Origin: Pardosa pseudoannulata
Lineage: Eukaryota; Arthropoda; Arachnida; Araneae; Lycosidae
Direction of reading: 5' to 3'
NCBI GenBank assembly: GCA_032207245.1
Contig: CM063506.1
Location: forward strand, 20,118,675-20,182,674
Length of the DNA stretch: 64,000 nucleotides
Of the stretch, positions 12,101 through 27,700 are shown piece by piece. Position numbers and translations under genes: made by a program. The notes below the pieces were generated by a model. That model made no database searches, was not told the DNA's origin, and worked only from the letters and a program-made list of their open reading frames with translations. Numbering within the stretch: the stretch's first letter is position 1; each line of letters opens with the position of its first letter.

Positions 12101-15100
12101 CTTCATGTAAATTAAACAAGATGTGTATTTAAGAAAGGTGTAAGTTGACTTAGGATTCAATGACTAGCATCAAATCACAAAGACCGGACTGACTATTTGA
12201 ACAATTTAGGTCTTCTAGGACATTTTTTTTATCTTGTTGGATTTATTTACTGCAATTTAGAGGAAGTTACAGTTAAAATACTTTAGATAAGGAAATTCCT
12301 TCAACAATTCATGAAACATCTGCACAATTCTTATATTGTAACTCCTGTAAAAAAAAATTCCTTGACAATTGCTACAATGGGAGGATAAAAACAAGCAAAA
12401 TAATTGCTGTAAAATCTATGTCTATAATCCAAACAATAATGTGATTGGGTTGTAAATTACGTATTTTTGCGTAAAAACTATTCCAATTGTGTAAAATAAG
12501 AAGAACCGGATCTTTATTAACACACTGAGTGCGGCTACATTTCGCAGCGGAATTGTACCGGGAGCGGGCGTTTTGCGCGTAAATTTAGTTATTCAGTTAA
12601 ATCTCAATAGATCGGAAATTATTTAATTTTTTAACCAGCTTTTCGTATTTTATATTGAAATATATAAACAAATATATAAATAGAAATATATAAATAACAA
12701 ACATAAGATTTTTGTAAACAAAAAATATATTTTTAGTAGATAAATTTATAATAGTATCGTAAATATGAAAAATCAAATAGAAATAGTAGAGTATATAGTT
12801 TTAATTTTTTTCGAATTATGTTATATACTAACATTTTTATACTATAAAAATGAAAAGAGCAATCATAAAACTAATAATGTAAAAACTAGTTTTTATTTGT
12901 CTAAATTTTTCCAGAATCTATGTAGTAGACAAGAACATGCGGCTTCGTTTTCCTGTATATACCGTTATTTTTGAACCCACAAACGTGTTGTTACACTAAC
13001 CCGTACTAGTACGTGACCTGCGCTCAAGTATCAATCGTCAGTCAGAAAACGTACTAGTACGTGTCCCGCATACAATGTGTTAAATTAAATTGTAATTCCG
13101 AGTGGTCGCAAAACTTTATTCGGCATGACACATTGGTCCGAATCAATATGTATGAGATATTAGACGAAACCTTTTTCTAACAATAAAAACAATATATTTT
13201 AAAAGAAAAACTTTGAACAGAATGGCTTAAGCATAAACATATCACGAGGAGAACGAGTCCCTGACATTACACCGTCGCCTCAGTCATATGATCACGTTAA
13301 TATACACGTCTCTATAGCAACCAGATATGCCTCTCCTTACTAGGAAACTTTGGTATCATGGGTCATATCTCTTCCCCCTCTTTTGATCTTCGTCCTTATT
13401 CAATGCAGACTGTCTGAAATCTAGAAAAAATAAACAAATGTTAAAATTGTATTTAATCGAAATACATAGCCTTATAATCCGATATATCGCCAAATTCGTT
13501 ATAGCACCAAGTTGTTATCTGAACGATAGATGCCAGAATATCGGTGTTTGGATTTACATAGATTTATCGAGGATTTAATATTGACGTTATTCAAATTATG
13601 GTCTAGTTTTTCTTGGATTTAGCAATATAAAGATGTTTGCAAGAAAATGTAAGTCGCAATCGCATGAAAGGTCTCCTCTTCCAGTTATAATCCCTGTTAA
13701 ACATTTCTTTGTCATAATTGAATTTAGAATAAGTTTATTTGACCCCTAGTGATGCTAAACATAAATTACATTATAAGTGTTCTTGTAGATTTCATTTACT
13801 TATAAGTTTATTCTTGGTAAATATACATACCATTTTATTTCAGTAAATACTCTCGTCAATGCGTTATCCATTCTCTTATAAGATAACGTTGGAGGACGGG
13901 TTCCCACTTCATTATAGGGATAGGACAAACTGTGGGGTTAGCTAGCATGAAGTTGGAAGTAAAAAAGCCCTCAATACCTGAGTCAACATATCGGTTAAAA
14001 TCTGTGGGAAAATCTGCCTCCGATAGCGTAGATCTCCTTTTTGTTTAGAAATTTCCTAAATTGTCCCCTAGGGCAATGTGGAGTTATAATTCGTCAGACC
14101 CCTTCTATGATGGCGTAAACTGTAGCCCCACCGCGGTTTGTCACTTAATGGTGACGAGGAAGGATGTAAAGTAACATGATACAGTTTTCAAGTACTTCAA
14201 CATAGAGAGTTAGAACAAGGCAGTACCCAGGATCTGGTTACGTGGGGTGGGAGGCTCAAACTGGAGTGAACCAACAATATACTTAATTTTTAATAATAAA
14301 AACTCATTGAATTTATTAATAGTATATGTATGTGAAGTTGGTGCAACAGAGACGAAGCTGCAGTGCTCCGTGGTTTTCAAGCTATGCAGAACATCGAAAT
14401 TAGATTGTAGCAACGAGGGAGAAGCCCGCGCCAGAGAATAAAAAAGAATGTCGAACTGAGACGGATATATACACTCGAGAACCAAAACATTATGACCACC
14501 CCTACATTTTGCAAAGAAATCGCATGGATGACGTTGAAGGCACGTGATCAGCTGTAAGTGGTATTTAACTGCTGCTGGAGCGTCTGAAGAATCATTCTTT
14601 CACTTACTTCTGTGTGTGATGGGAAAGGCTGCTGATCTAAGCGATTTTGATAGAGGGCAGATTGTAATGGCTCGAAGGCTCGGAACAAGTATTTCCGAAA
14701 CTGCACGACTCGTGGGTTGTTCGCGATCTACAGTTATTAGTACTTATGCAAAGTGGATGAATGACGGTGAAACCAGCAGTAGACGACATGGTGTTGGACG
14801 TCCACACGCTATCAAAGAAAAAGGTCGTCGGAGACTGTCTCGCATGGTGAAGCAAAACCGGAACCAGACAGTGGCTCAGCTGACAACCCAATACAATGCA
14901 GGGCCAAGTAGAATAGTATCGGAGCACACTGTTCAGCGGACACTGTTGGATATGAGACTACGCAGCAAACGTCCCACTCGTGTGCCTTTGCTGACCAAGC
15001 GTCATCGCCAACTGCGCCTACACTGGTCCCGGGAACATCGCGACTGGTCCATGGATCAGTGGGAGAGAGTTGCCTAGTCAGATGAATCACGGTTTGTCAT

Positions 15101-15680
15101 TTATCACGCCGATCGCCGTGCCAGGATACGCCGTCTTCCAGGCTGCTCTTTCAATGTACAGTAGGTCATAGACAGGCCGGTGGTGGCTGTATTATGCTTT
15201 GGGGGACGTTCTTTTGGGCCTCTCTGGGACCCGTGGCTGTTGTAGAGAAGACAATGAATGCTACAGGCTATATGAACATCATTGCGGACCAGTTGTACCC
15301 TTACATGGCCTCGTTTTTTCCAGCTGGAAATGAAATGTTCCAACAGGACAACTCCCAGTGTCACACGGCTAAAATTGTGTTGGAGTGGTTCCAGGAACAT
15401 GATGCTGAATTCCAGTTAATGTCCTGGCCGCCTAACTGACCGGATCTCAATCCGATAGAACACATTTGGGATGTCATGGGACGGCAGCTCAGAGTTCAAA
15501 GACCACCAATTCGCAATATCTCGGATTTGTGTAACTGTTGCTTAAACATCTGGTACAATCTGTCTCCGGCCATCTACTAAGGACTTGTGGCATCCATGCC
15601 AAGGCGGGTTGAAGCTGTGTTGTGCGCCAAAGGTGGGCCAACTCGTTATTGACAGGTGGTCATAATGTTCTGACTCTTGA

Positions 15681-15741
<61 letters not shown>

Positions 15742-18700
15742 TTCGGTGTCTAGGGGTGTCATTAGACAAATTCTATGACAGACTAAATTAACGATAACAA
15801 GCTTTTAATGACTTAACAACACAGAAAACATTTAAGCATAAAGACAAATAGTTAAACCACGGTGAAGAAGCGGCATAGACAAGATATACTACTCGAAGTT
15901 TAACATAGACCATACACCCTACTTGGTGTTTAATAAAGTGTGGGAGCTCAAGTGCCACGGGTTCTTCACTCGAATTGTAGCTAAACAGTAGACCGTAACG
16001 CTCTAAACCAAACCAAATCTACTGCCGACTAATATTTTTAAGTACGGTAGTTACTTAGTGTTCCAAACTAAACAATGCTCTGTCTTCTAAACATAGCTCA
16101 AAGATTTTGGGTTTGGTTGCAGCGCTCTAAACCAAACCAAACGTACTACTGACTAATATTTTTAAGTACGGTATTCACCCTTTGTGTTCCAAACTAAACA
16201 AAGCTGTGTCTTCTAAACATAGCACAAATATTTTTGGTTTGGTTGCAGCGCTAAGGTCTACTTTTTTGCACACGAGGGCTAATGAGATCAGGACTTACTG
16301 CTACGAAGCTCCGAATGGCTACGAATATCCATGCCAACATCAGGCTTCAAACCCGCGAACTCCGGTACCGAATAGCAGAGCTCAACCATTCGGTCATCAG
16401 TCGGCACATGACTCGAATGAAGATCTATAAAACGTATATTAATTGGGATTTTTATATGTATGACATTTCTTTCAAATATCTTTGTGTATGACTACCGTAA
16501 AAATTAATTACTCTGAAGTGAGAAATTGTAAAATAAAGATTAAATAAATAAAATATTGTGGTAATCGAATTAAAAATAAGCGTGACTTTTTTCTATTTTG
16601 AACTGAGCTACTGTACTAAAAGACATAACTTTTTTCAGTTCAATGCAGTTTGAACAACAGTATGAAACAGGTTTTCTTAAGACCCTATCACACGAGATGT
16701 TACGCTCTGACAATTTGTCTGCGGTGCTCTTTTGTAATACAAGTGGATGAAATTCGTGTCATAGAGTTGTTCTTTCAATTTGTTTTTTACCCGGAAGTGA
16801 AGGTTGAACTAACTGAAGCAACTTTTTTGTAATCAGACTTTCGGAGACGATAATTATCTGATTAATTATTTCATGATTACGAGACTACAAGAAGCATGGA
16901 CGAGAAGTTTCGAAATTAGAAAAGTAAAGGCTGTAAAGGATCATACGTATTCAAATAAAGTTCTAAAAATGATTAGTTGTGAAGAGATCGGGTTTTTACT
17001 TAAAGTAAGACAAAGAGTTTGTTCTACGTTAGTAAGACGTAGTCAAATCACTGCTAACGTTTATTTGGTTTAAGAGTATACGCCTGTGCTATTTGAAGAG
17101 TAGTATTGTGAATAAATAAGGTAGTATTTCCCTGTACGTTTTAATAATTTTATTATTATTATACGCGCTAAAGTTTGTCAATTCTTACGCTGACCCATCC
17201 GAAGACAAACTGAAGACCAGTACGCCACCACAGCAGCTATAAAGTGTCGTGTAGCTCTTGTTAAATTTAGGTATTTACCCATGATCAATTTATAGTGGTT
17301 ATTATTTAGTTAGTCTATGACTAGATTTATTTGTATTGCGTTGTGTAGATTATTTAAGTTTTATATTCAACCACAGGTTCTGATAGACTACAGACTTATT
17401 TTTAAAAACTAATAAGCTAATTAAGAGTTACTAAAATCACATTTTACACACTTAAACACATAAAAGGTTGATAGTTTTAAATAAAAATAAGAAAATTTAT
17501 TGTTATATTATTTGTATGTATATGTATAAAAATTTGATTCAAACTTCATAAAATTTGCTTTTCGAAATTTTCTATTATGTGCTACCTTATCCAAAATTTA
17601 ATATTAATCATGTTCTAAAACATTTACGTAAAAAAAAAGAAGAGAGAGGACCTAATTCCAAATTCAAATTATTTATAATAAGTGACTTTGTGGATCTGCA
17701 AAGGGATGTGCATCTGCAGGTCTGTGCCAGGGCGGTACTCAGGTCAGGAGCTCTTCAAACTTGGAGTTCTTGAAAGGATGTAGAGACCTTTGCGTCTAGT
17801 CTTGATTGGTGTGATGGCATTGTTGACTTTAGTTCTACCACTGGTCTGGAGCCTTCTAAATAATTGGGGGATTCTGCGAGGCTGCAGCTTGGAACACTTC
17901 AGGTCACTGCTAGATGTCCTCCTCGTTAATTTTTCGGAGTCTCTCTTGAACCCTACTCTTCCTTTCGTCCCCGAACTCTGCTCTCTTCAACGATGGTCTC
18001 CTACTCCAAATATCTTCTCTCTTTTTTTATATTATTTTGATCTCTGTCCTTTCTTATTTTTCTTGCTCCAATCAGCAGAGCTGTACATATTCATTGGTCT
18101 CCCTTTCCTCGCCTTTAAACCGCAAACATTGGGAAAACCTTAGCCCTTCAAATTGGACACTTCGCCTTAGGGAGTCATAAATAATTCCACAAAGGTACAT
18201 TCTTATTTAGTGTCATGAACGGAGACAGGATTCTAATCTGTGACTGGGATCAAAACTCCGCCCGAGAATCCCATCCACGACGAATCCGTTCAATTAATTT
18301 TTATGGGTCCTCTCTCCTTTACAAAAGATGTGATGAGGTCAGATTTAGATCCCAAGCATTTCACTTCCCGTTTTATTTATATCAATTATATTAATTAGAA
18401 TCGCCTCACCACATAAAGCTGCTGCTGACCTACGAGAGTTCCGTCATAGTCCGATTTTAATTTTCTCAAACCCGGTAAGGAGCAAATTCTACAAAGGGGG
18501 AGCTCGAAACTACCGGGAATAACTGAAGACCCACATCACTAGGGCACCTCGGACTCGTGACAACCGTATATACCTAAAGAAGGTATACCCCTCACTAGGT
18601 GTCTCTCATTTAGCACTACCCAGAGGACAGGTACGTATTGAGCTCGTGGCTGCAGACGCGAGAGACGTTGTTCCCCCGAGCTAAAATTTTAAAGTAATGT

Positions 18701-21700
18701 ATTCATATTAAAGAATAAATTTTATCTCCACTAGTCACTAATTTACTCCTTGACATGTAAATAAACCCAAAAATTAAAAGTAAGCTTAAAAACAGAACAT
18801 TTTTTCCCAATGCAGCAGGCGATACAGACATTATGCTAACGTCATAACATGGCTGCGAATCTGTTACTCATTTAGCACCACCCGAGAAGCATGTGTAGCT
18901 TAAGGAATGCTACGGACGCGAGTAACATTACCTGCTGGGTCCTCGTAACTTTGAAGCAATGACCAAGCAGAAGACCCAAAGGCTTGTCCTGCCACCCCCC
19001 AGAGGTGTCATTTGAGAACTTGGAGGAATTTGTGACCACGAACATATTTTACGTGCTACAGTCACCATTAGCGAACACGGAGGATCTTAGGCCGGCTCCA
19101 GCCCCGAATCCGTAACCTTTCAGTTACGAGAACGCTGTTTTTGCCGACTGAGCTGTCGAGGCTCTAGAAACAGAACATTTTGTTTTGAAATCTGCAATTG
19201 TTTGTAACATTTAATGAGTTTGTATATAATGTTAACCCCTTAACGGCCACGCTCGAGTTAACTCGAGCACGCTAAACTGGCCAAGCTGTGCACACTCGAG
19301 ATAATTTGAACGGCATTGTACTTTATGTTGCTATAATTTTTCACACTCTAATGCAATCGAGAATTGAAAATAACAATGTGAAAGCAAAAAACAAAAAACA
19401 CAATCTTTTTATTGATATTTATCATTTACATGGGATTGTAAGCTATAACACTTACTTATTCAAGTATAAAATATTTTTTTTTCTACTTATCACTTACGAC
19501 TTATCTCTTCCTTGTTTATGTTCCTACCTTGATATCTCTATCTTGTTTCGAAATATATCACGTAAAAGAAAATTTTGATTAATTTTATAAATTCTAGTAT
19601 TGTTGTTGTTTATGTTTTAAAAGTATAAATAAGTATTTTTATTGATAGTAATGTTTATTCTGAAATGGGAATTCGAAAAGAAAGATAAAAAAAGTCGATA
19701 TGCGTGTAATATTACAATATTCGACTATTTTCTGCAATGTTATCAAAATCCAAAAATGCAATAAAAATTTTGATTATTTTTGTATTTTTGTAATTTTCTT
19801 GGCAAGACAACGTTCTAAATTGTGTTTTTTACATTAAAAGAATTGATTTTTTTGGCCGGTCTTTTTCAAAAATTGTGCATTAAGGGGTTAATAATCAATA
19901 ATTCAGTAATAGCATAAAACAAATTAATATTTCTGTAAAGTAGGAAACATTTCAAAGCATTTTCGAATAGGTTGAGAAACTGACGTTTTTTACATTTCTA
20001 TGTTGTTTCTCTTATTGTATTAATTTTTAAGGACACATTTTATCTTGAACATTTTAATCAAAACAGAATCGAAGCAAAGTTAAATAACTAAATGGTTTAA
20101 TATTATGATACTCCTTGATATCTGAGATGTCAAAGTCTACATTATCACTTGAAATGACTGACGTATATTAGACGTCGTTGTGTGTGAAGGGACCGTTATA
20201 TTTTGTGTACCTGAGTATTTATTACCATTTGTACTGTGTTGAATTAATTCAATTAATATAAAATGTTTACAATACCTTGTTTCTTTGTGTAGCTCCAAAA
20301 TGTTCTATAAGATGTGCAAAAAATATTTTTTAGATTTACTTCAGTGATCCATGTATTAAGGGATATAATATCTCCTTTATCATTAAGTAATAAATGTTGT
20401 GTTAATTAAACTTTATGTATTCAAAAGAGTAATATTTAAAACGTGTTAGAGTATTTCTTATATGTTTTAAATAAATTATTTTTATGCCCCAAACTTTTAA
20501 ATATATTTATTAATATACTTATTTTATAACTAGCATATAGCCCGTCATATGACGCGATCAGTAAAATTTTTAATTTTCCAGAAGTACCCTATGAGGCAGG
20601 TTAAAAAAAATGGTTTGTTTTTTGTCTGAGAATTATTTTGCAACAAAATATTACCTTAAGAAAATTATTTACGTAATATCTAAGTTTAGTGATAAAACGT
20701 ATGGAAATAATGCATTAGATATTTAAATAATCTAAAATAAGAAATGATTCAATGAGATAGTTAAATGAATGACGTCGTAATGCTAGAAAAAAATTGTTAT
20801 TTTAACCTATTTATTATGTAATAAATTGATACATTTAATCGCCTGCTCTTAAAATGGGGCTTGATATAATAATGGTAATACGTGAATTTAATAAAATAAA
20901 AATTATAAAAATTTGAAAAATGGTAAAAATTTATTTTAAAAATAATAAAACAACTTTTGGAATAAGGATTCAAATGAAAAAGCAGAAATTTATAAATTAA
21001 TTAGACATTTAGAAAAATTCGGCTAGGTCGGGGGTAAAACCATCGACCCAAGAAGTACGACGATCCAATGGGCAGACACTCTACCCCATGTGCCAGCTTA
21101 CACGTGAAGAAAGCGATGGTTATATAAGGGTCAAGTAAAAACAGTCCAGAAATTTAAATATTGCTCTCCGCCCTCGCCATCCTATCAATAATGAATTTAG
21201 TATAGAATAAGAGGGAGAATAAGGCTTGAATAGCCTTAAACGCTCGAAAAGGGGGGGATGAGGTGGATTTCGAATTCACTTTGAATTTTGCTAACCCTAA
21301 CTCATAAAAAATCCAATATGGATGCTGTATCCATTCCAGGTACAACCGCTTCATAAATTCGCGGACAGACAACTTAGGCTATTATTATATAGGGGATATT
21401 ATTTAATGGTTGTAAATTTTCACTACTGCAATTTTTGTATATCTAAAAAAATAATAATAAATACTTGTTTCCATACCCACATTTGTTTCTGATAAAATTT
21501 AACAACAACAACAAAAAAAAAGTGACGAAGCCATATTTTTAACATATTTCTCATTGTTTCTTTTTCAATAATTCCCGTTGTTGCAGGAAGACCAGCACAT
21601 ATTCTTTTTTAAAATTTTATTATTACTTTTTATTATTTTTAAATGGAGTTAGATCATTTCCAGATAGGAAAAAAAATCTGAGAAACAGCTGATGCGCAAA

Positions 21701-24700
21701 GCACACTATGTTAGCGATGTTAGTTTAGTTGCCCGTAGCTGATTCTAAGTCAAGTAGAAAGACTATGTTTATATCACTTGACAGAGCAGAGACCCTTCAG
21801 CTGATTAAAACTAGTCAAATTGCTGCTCAAAGTAGTTATCAACATTTCACATCTTGTAATTAGTGGCTTTAGAGGGGAGGGGATAAGCAAACAGGGCAGC
21901 AGCCCGGAACGCCACAGTCTGCACGGGCGCTTTCATCAGCGAAGAAATTAGTTAAGGGATATTAACACGTTGATTGCCAGACGCATTTTCGATGGTTTGC
22001 CCAAGGCGACGATGTGAACTTTTCATCATGCGATGCATATCCTAGAAAGCATGCATACTTGCAGCAAGTTTGAATTTTTCTAGATAATATCTTGTCATAA
22101 CAAAAATGACGCTACATACTTGCAGCAAAACTCCTGCAAGTTAGACGGAACATAAAGCGACCACTCTTTTGCAAAGATATTTTGCTGAAAAACTAGGCCG
22201 ATCTTGTCATGACAACATTGAATCAAGCTAAAATTCTTAGACTTAAAGCAGTCTTGTTTCAAACTTGCAGACTTGTCATGCTGAACTTGCTGCAACTTTA
22301 CAGGCTTGCAAAATGAGACTGCTGCAACTTTGCTGCAAACTAAATTTGCTATCTGGGATTGTACTGAAATATTATTTGCAGCAGATAAAATGAGTTATAA
22401 AGTCATGCTTGAAGCAGTTTTTGTGGTGGGGTCACCGGTGACCCCCATGGCAGTCAATGTGTTAATAACATCGAAAAACAGCAGAAAGACTCTGATACAA
22501 TAGGTGCCCTTTTCTTTACTGATAGAATATTTTTTTTTAGTAACTGTGGTTTTAATGCTAGTTCGTAAAAAGAAATAAAGAGCATCGAAAATATCTCTCC
22601 AGGAGTGTCTAGTTGGCTAAGGCCGGCTCTGTATACAATCGTCAGTAAAACTATGAAATATGTATATGGCCCCCGGTACTTAACTATTTCAAACTAGGTT
22701 ATGGTGTGTTCAAACAAAAGTAATCGAAGTATCACAACATCTGATTTATTTTTGCCCAAGTAAGTTGGTTTAAAGCGTAACGGTCAATTTTTTAGCTTAA
22801 CTACGAATCAGACAACACGGAATTCAGAACCGAAAGCCATTTTGCCGAAGTAGGAGAGATACTTTTGAAATTAGAAATTGCCTGCTAAGAATTGCAAATT
22901 AGTTAAAGCTTTTTTATTATTTATTTATTTATTTATCTATTTATTTTTCATTCCCTTTTGTCACATCACAAGTTTTGTGCATAATATTGATGTTTCAAGG
23001 TATAAGGTACGTTCAGGCTTAATAAATATCGCATATCTGATGTTAACAATACAAAAGCAGCAAAAATACCATTATTGTTTTTTGTAAATTTTTAAATCAT
23101 TATTCAATTTTATTATGTTTTACAGCCGATCAGTGTAAAGAAAAGTGGCGTAAATTACGAAACTGTTATTTAAACGCCATCAATCGTCGACAGAGCAAAA
23201 ACATTCCAAAATGGAAATTTGAAACAGAAATGTCTTTCATAAGGCCCTACATCGAAACGCGAGCGTAAGTATATTTGTTTATCAATTAAAGCAAAATGCG
23301 TGAGATGTTTTCTTACCATTTCAGATAGTTTATTAATGCTTTATAAAGGAAATTATAAATGGAACGCGAGATCAGTATGAAAATTAACAAGGATCCTAGG
23401 ATCGTTAATTTTTGGCTTTTGTCAGAAGCTTTATTCACTTGGTAGATCAATGTCTTTTTACTTCTTTCATCAACTCCATTTTTGCGCTTGCGTGTATAAA
23501 CAGAATACCTGTTGCAACATCGGTTTTAAATTACGTGCGGTTTGATTTATCAACTTAAGTATGCATCTAAACTAACTAAATCAGTATTATGTGCTGCTAA
23601 AGCTTTTAACCCTAATTTTACCACATTAAGAGATAATTATTGTTTCACAAATAATTAGTATTACAAAACTAGCAAGTACCCGGCTTTGCCCGGGTTTAAA
23701 ATAAAGTTTTCTGTAGAAGCGTACAAAACTGTTTATTTGCATGCAATAAAAGGGTACATTTATCTTAAAGCAATGTGATAGACAACATTTTTGGCAGTTC
23801 CATTTGGAGTGTGTACGAAAAGATTTTCCTCTTTGCCCACTCTGGAGCAGGCCACATACCAACTGCCCATGAGAGAAGCATGGTGTCTGCAAGTCTATAC
23901 CAGCAATCCCAAGAGACTGGCCCTGTGACTTGTTGATTGCCACGGCAAAGCACTGTTTCAAAGGGAACTGTATTCTCTTGAATTGTATGTTGTTGTCTGA
24001 GGGAATGATAGGTATTCTTGGAATGAAGACATCCTCACTCTTACCACACTCTGTGAGTACTGTGGTTTGAATGGTATGTTGCATCAGCTGTTTCCCAATT
24101 AAACTTTTGCCATTGCACAACCTGGGTGCATTAATATTTCGGATCCGCATTATTGGAGCACCAACTTTCAGAATCCAGTTGTGGGCTTACAAATCAGGAT
24201 TGTGTACTTGTACCAAATTTCATGTTATTTGGTTGTCTGGATCTTGAGTTATAAAAGAACAGACAGACTGATAACAAATGCGTCTTATTACATCCTCATC
24301 CTCTCATCATCACCATAAAACCATACAAAATCACTCTCAATGACCAACTTGCATGATTTCCTTTTTTTAAAAATTTTTTTGGTTCATTATCACACGGCAC
24401 AGAACAGGCACATGGAGCACTACTTTTGGCTGGAGGAGGCCAGTGTGAGGTTGGGATGGAACGAAACCTGTTTAAGAACCTTCCCCATGTAATTTTGTGT
24501 ACATGTACCAAATTTCACGTTATTTGGTTGTCTGGATATTGAATTATAAGGGAACAAACAAACAGACAACAAATGCGTCTTATATATAGAGAGATAATGA
24601 AATACATTTTTTATCAGTAACAGCATTTAAGGTTTATCCTTATTAAACGTGAAAACAATTTTAGTGTATATCTTGCACAAATATTTAAATAAACAAAACA

Positions 24701-27700
24701 AATCATGTTAGATAAAATAGTAAAAATTATCCTATTCAAATAGCTATAAAAAATCAAAAGTTATGAAAATTTAACCAAAACTTTATAAATATTTCTTATT
24801 ATACTTAACATTTATGATAGCTCTGTAGCAAAAATGAAAAAATATTGTATTATTTGTAAAAATGTATTTTAAGTTCAGTTGTCCAACGACGATGGTAAAA
24901 TATGGGTTAAAAGTTTCTAACACATATAGTAACTGCCAAATTTTTATTGATTCACTCGTTTTAAAATTATTTTGAAACAATTATTTTGAAAATCTTTGCA
25001 ATTAATAATTTGCTTTACTCTGAAAATTGTATTTGAAATTTCTCACTATTTGAGCATCTATATAGATCCATTAAGATAGATTCTTCCTAACTTTCCGATC
25101 AAATATCAGATTCTTTTAGAAACATTGTTTGAAGACGTTCTCTAAGTTGCTACATGGTATACGGTTTCATACTTAAATAATACCCTATGTAATAATAGCC
25201 CAAGTTATCTATCCGTCTGTCCTGGAATTTATGAAGCAGTTGAACCTGGAAGGGATATATGCATCATATTGGATTCTTGATGAGTTAGGGTTAGCAAAAT
25301 TCGAAGCGAGTTCAAAAATGTTCGAAATCCAACCTTCTCCCTTTTCGATCATTTAATGCCATTATTTCAAGCCCTATTTTCCCCTGTTAAGAGCAGGCTA
25401 TGATTAAATTAATTAATTTATCATATTATAAGTAGATGAAAATAAATTTTTTTCTAGCCTTATGACGTCATTCATTTAACTGTCTCATTTAATCATTTCT
25501 TATTTTAAATTTAAATATCGTCCGCATTATTTTCATACGTTTTATCGCTGAACTTAGATATTACGTAAATAATTTTCTTTTATATTTGGCTTAGTAATAG
25601 ATTAGGTACATATGTGATAATTTTAAATTTGATCATCGATTATTTTTTGTTGCAATGAAAATTTTATCACCGATATTAACAACAAATTCTTTTCATAAAA
25701 GTCTAGGAGTTTATTTCACGGATTAATAAACATCTAGCGTTTAAGTTATATATCTTTGAAAATTAAGAAGTTTGTTCGTTTGTGTGTTTGTTTTTTATAC
25801 ATATCACATGGTTTGCAACCGATTCGCTCAATTTTGGACATCATTCATATATATCGCCAAGTAATCACTGTCAATATTAAAACCTTTTCTCTGCATACTA
25901 TCACATAGTATGAAAAGATAAATTAAGGTCGGTAACTAACATGCGGCCAATAAAGATAAATTATTGAGCTAATACCAGATAATTCTCAGCCAAAACACAA
26001 ACCATTTTCTTACCTGCCTCATAGGGTACTTTACAATTCTGGAAAATTAAAAATTTTAATGATCCCGTCATATGACGGGTTATATACTAGTCAATTATAT
26101 TAATCTTTTACCACGGTCACTCGAAATCATGTTAAACAACTGGAATCTACACTATTTGTGAAATTAACGTTATAATCATATAATCACCAGTACATATGAA
26201 AAAGCCATAAAAAAAATCTCGAATTCTGTGGGGAATGTTGGTAAATGTAAAACATAATGCCCACTAGACAAATTCCCAGAATCGTAGAAATTTCACTCGG
26301 CTGGGCTACATGGGCCCTAGTTCACATTTTTATGTTCTCTGATGATGAAGCATAGTCAGGGAACTTACGGACTTGGAGAAACAGTTAAACTTATGAGTTC
26401 TTTTAAAAACAGGAAGAACTTCATGAGTTAAGGGTAAGGTAAATTCTATAGCTGGATACCATATTCATTCTATTTATATAGAAATTGAGAGAGGTCTGTG
26501 CCTTTTATAGAGGAGGAAGAAACAGCTGCAAGCAAATGAATTTCTGGTGCAAAGCTAAAAGAAATTTAAACCAAATCATTTTACTTTTCATGGATCAATT
26601 TAAGGCATAAGCATGTTTTCATTCTGTTATGCCCTTACTCGGTTTGTTTTATCTTCCTATAGTTATTTAACCCTTTGCCAGTCCTGCCCATCACATATAT
26701 TTTATAAGCACATTTAATGTTTTATGCGCTTGTATACCACATAATGAATTAGTCTAGCGTCTTAAATTTAGTTATATTTTTCAGTTAACGTATGGAATTT
26801 AAAGCTTTATATCTAATGCACATCATAACAAAATGAGACAGCCAAAGGGTTAATATGTAATCACTATTCTCACAATGCATGGCGGTGTTTGTCATTCATG
26901 TATATTCATATTATGTAATATTTAGACTGGCTACATTCATTTTTATGAACACAAGCCAGTGTTGTTTATGTCAAGATATACAGGTCAAGGCTCAGTGCTA
27001 AATAGCGTTTATAATCATTCTCGGTATGTCAGGTCAATTACCGTATATTTCCGCCTATAAGATGATACTTAAAACCTTAAATCGTCCTCCCCCAAATTCG
27101 GAGGTCGTCTTATACGACAGGTACAAAAAAAATGTCGATTGCAAAACACCATTATAAAATGAATGAAGTCACTCACCAATGTTTTTAAAATCCTGCAAAG
27201 TCCTCAGTGCCATCCATAGCATTAGAAATCCCACAAGTTTTAACGATTTTATCACTGTTTCCACTTTTACTTTTTCCCCATGATTTGATGACAAAAGTAC
27301 ACAGCATATCAAGTGACGCAGCCCGCATAGCTCCACCTTTTGTATACGACTTTTCGCCACTACTCATCCATTCATTCCATTGTTCACGCATGTTGTCTTT
27401 GAATGGTTTATTAATTGAGACATCTAAAGGTTGTAGAACTGAAGTTAAACCACCCGGTATGACAGCAATGTAGGTATTATTCCGTCCTAAGCGATTTTTG
27501 GTGTTGCAAGATGCTAAAAAATAAAATTTGTCAGTTCCGTATATCTACGAATTACAATATTATTGAGAATTTTGGGGTCGCCTTATATGGCGGATATATG
27601 CTAAAATTGTAAAAATTGGTTGAAAATTTGTACCTCGTCTTATCTGATCTCGCCTTATACGTGGAAATATACGGTAGTCATGTTGATGATGAAACCGCAG

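Noticed and set aside
12765..12974. 69-codon frame inside a piggyBac-like MITE
   Set aside because: AT-rich, not kept in the inverted copy at 32760-33329, and without transposase motifs.
17790..18143. 117-codon frame starting with a hydrophobic stretch, as if secreted
   Set aside because: It sits in a repeat-like GC block, is pyrimidine-driven (Leu/Phe/Ser rich) and resembles no family; the signal-like start is probably chance.
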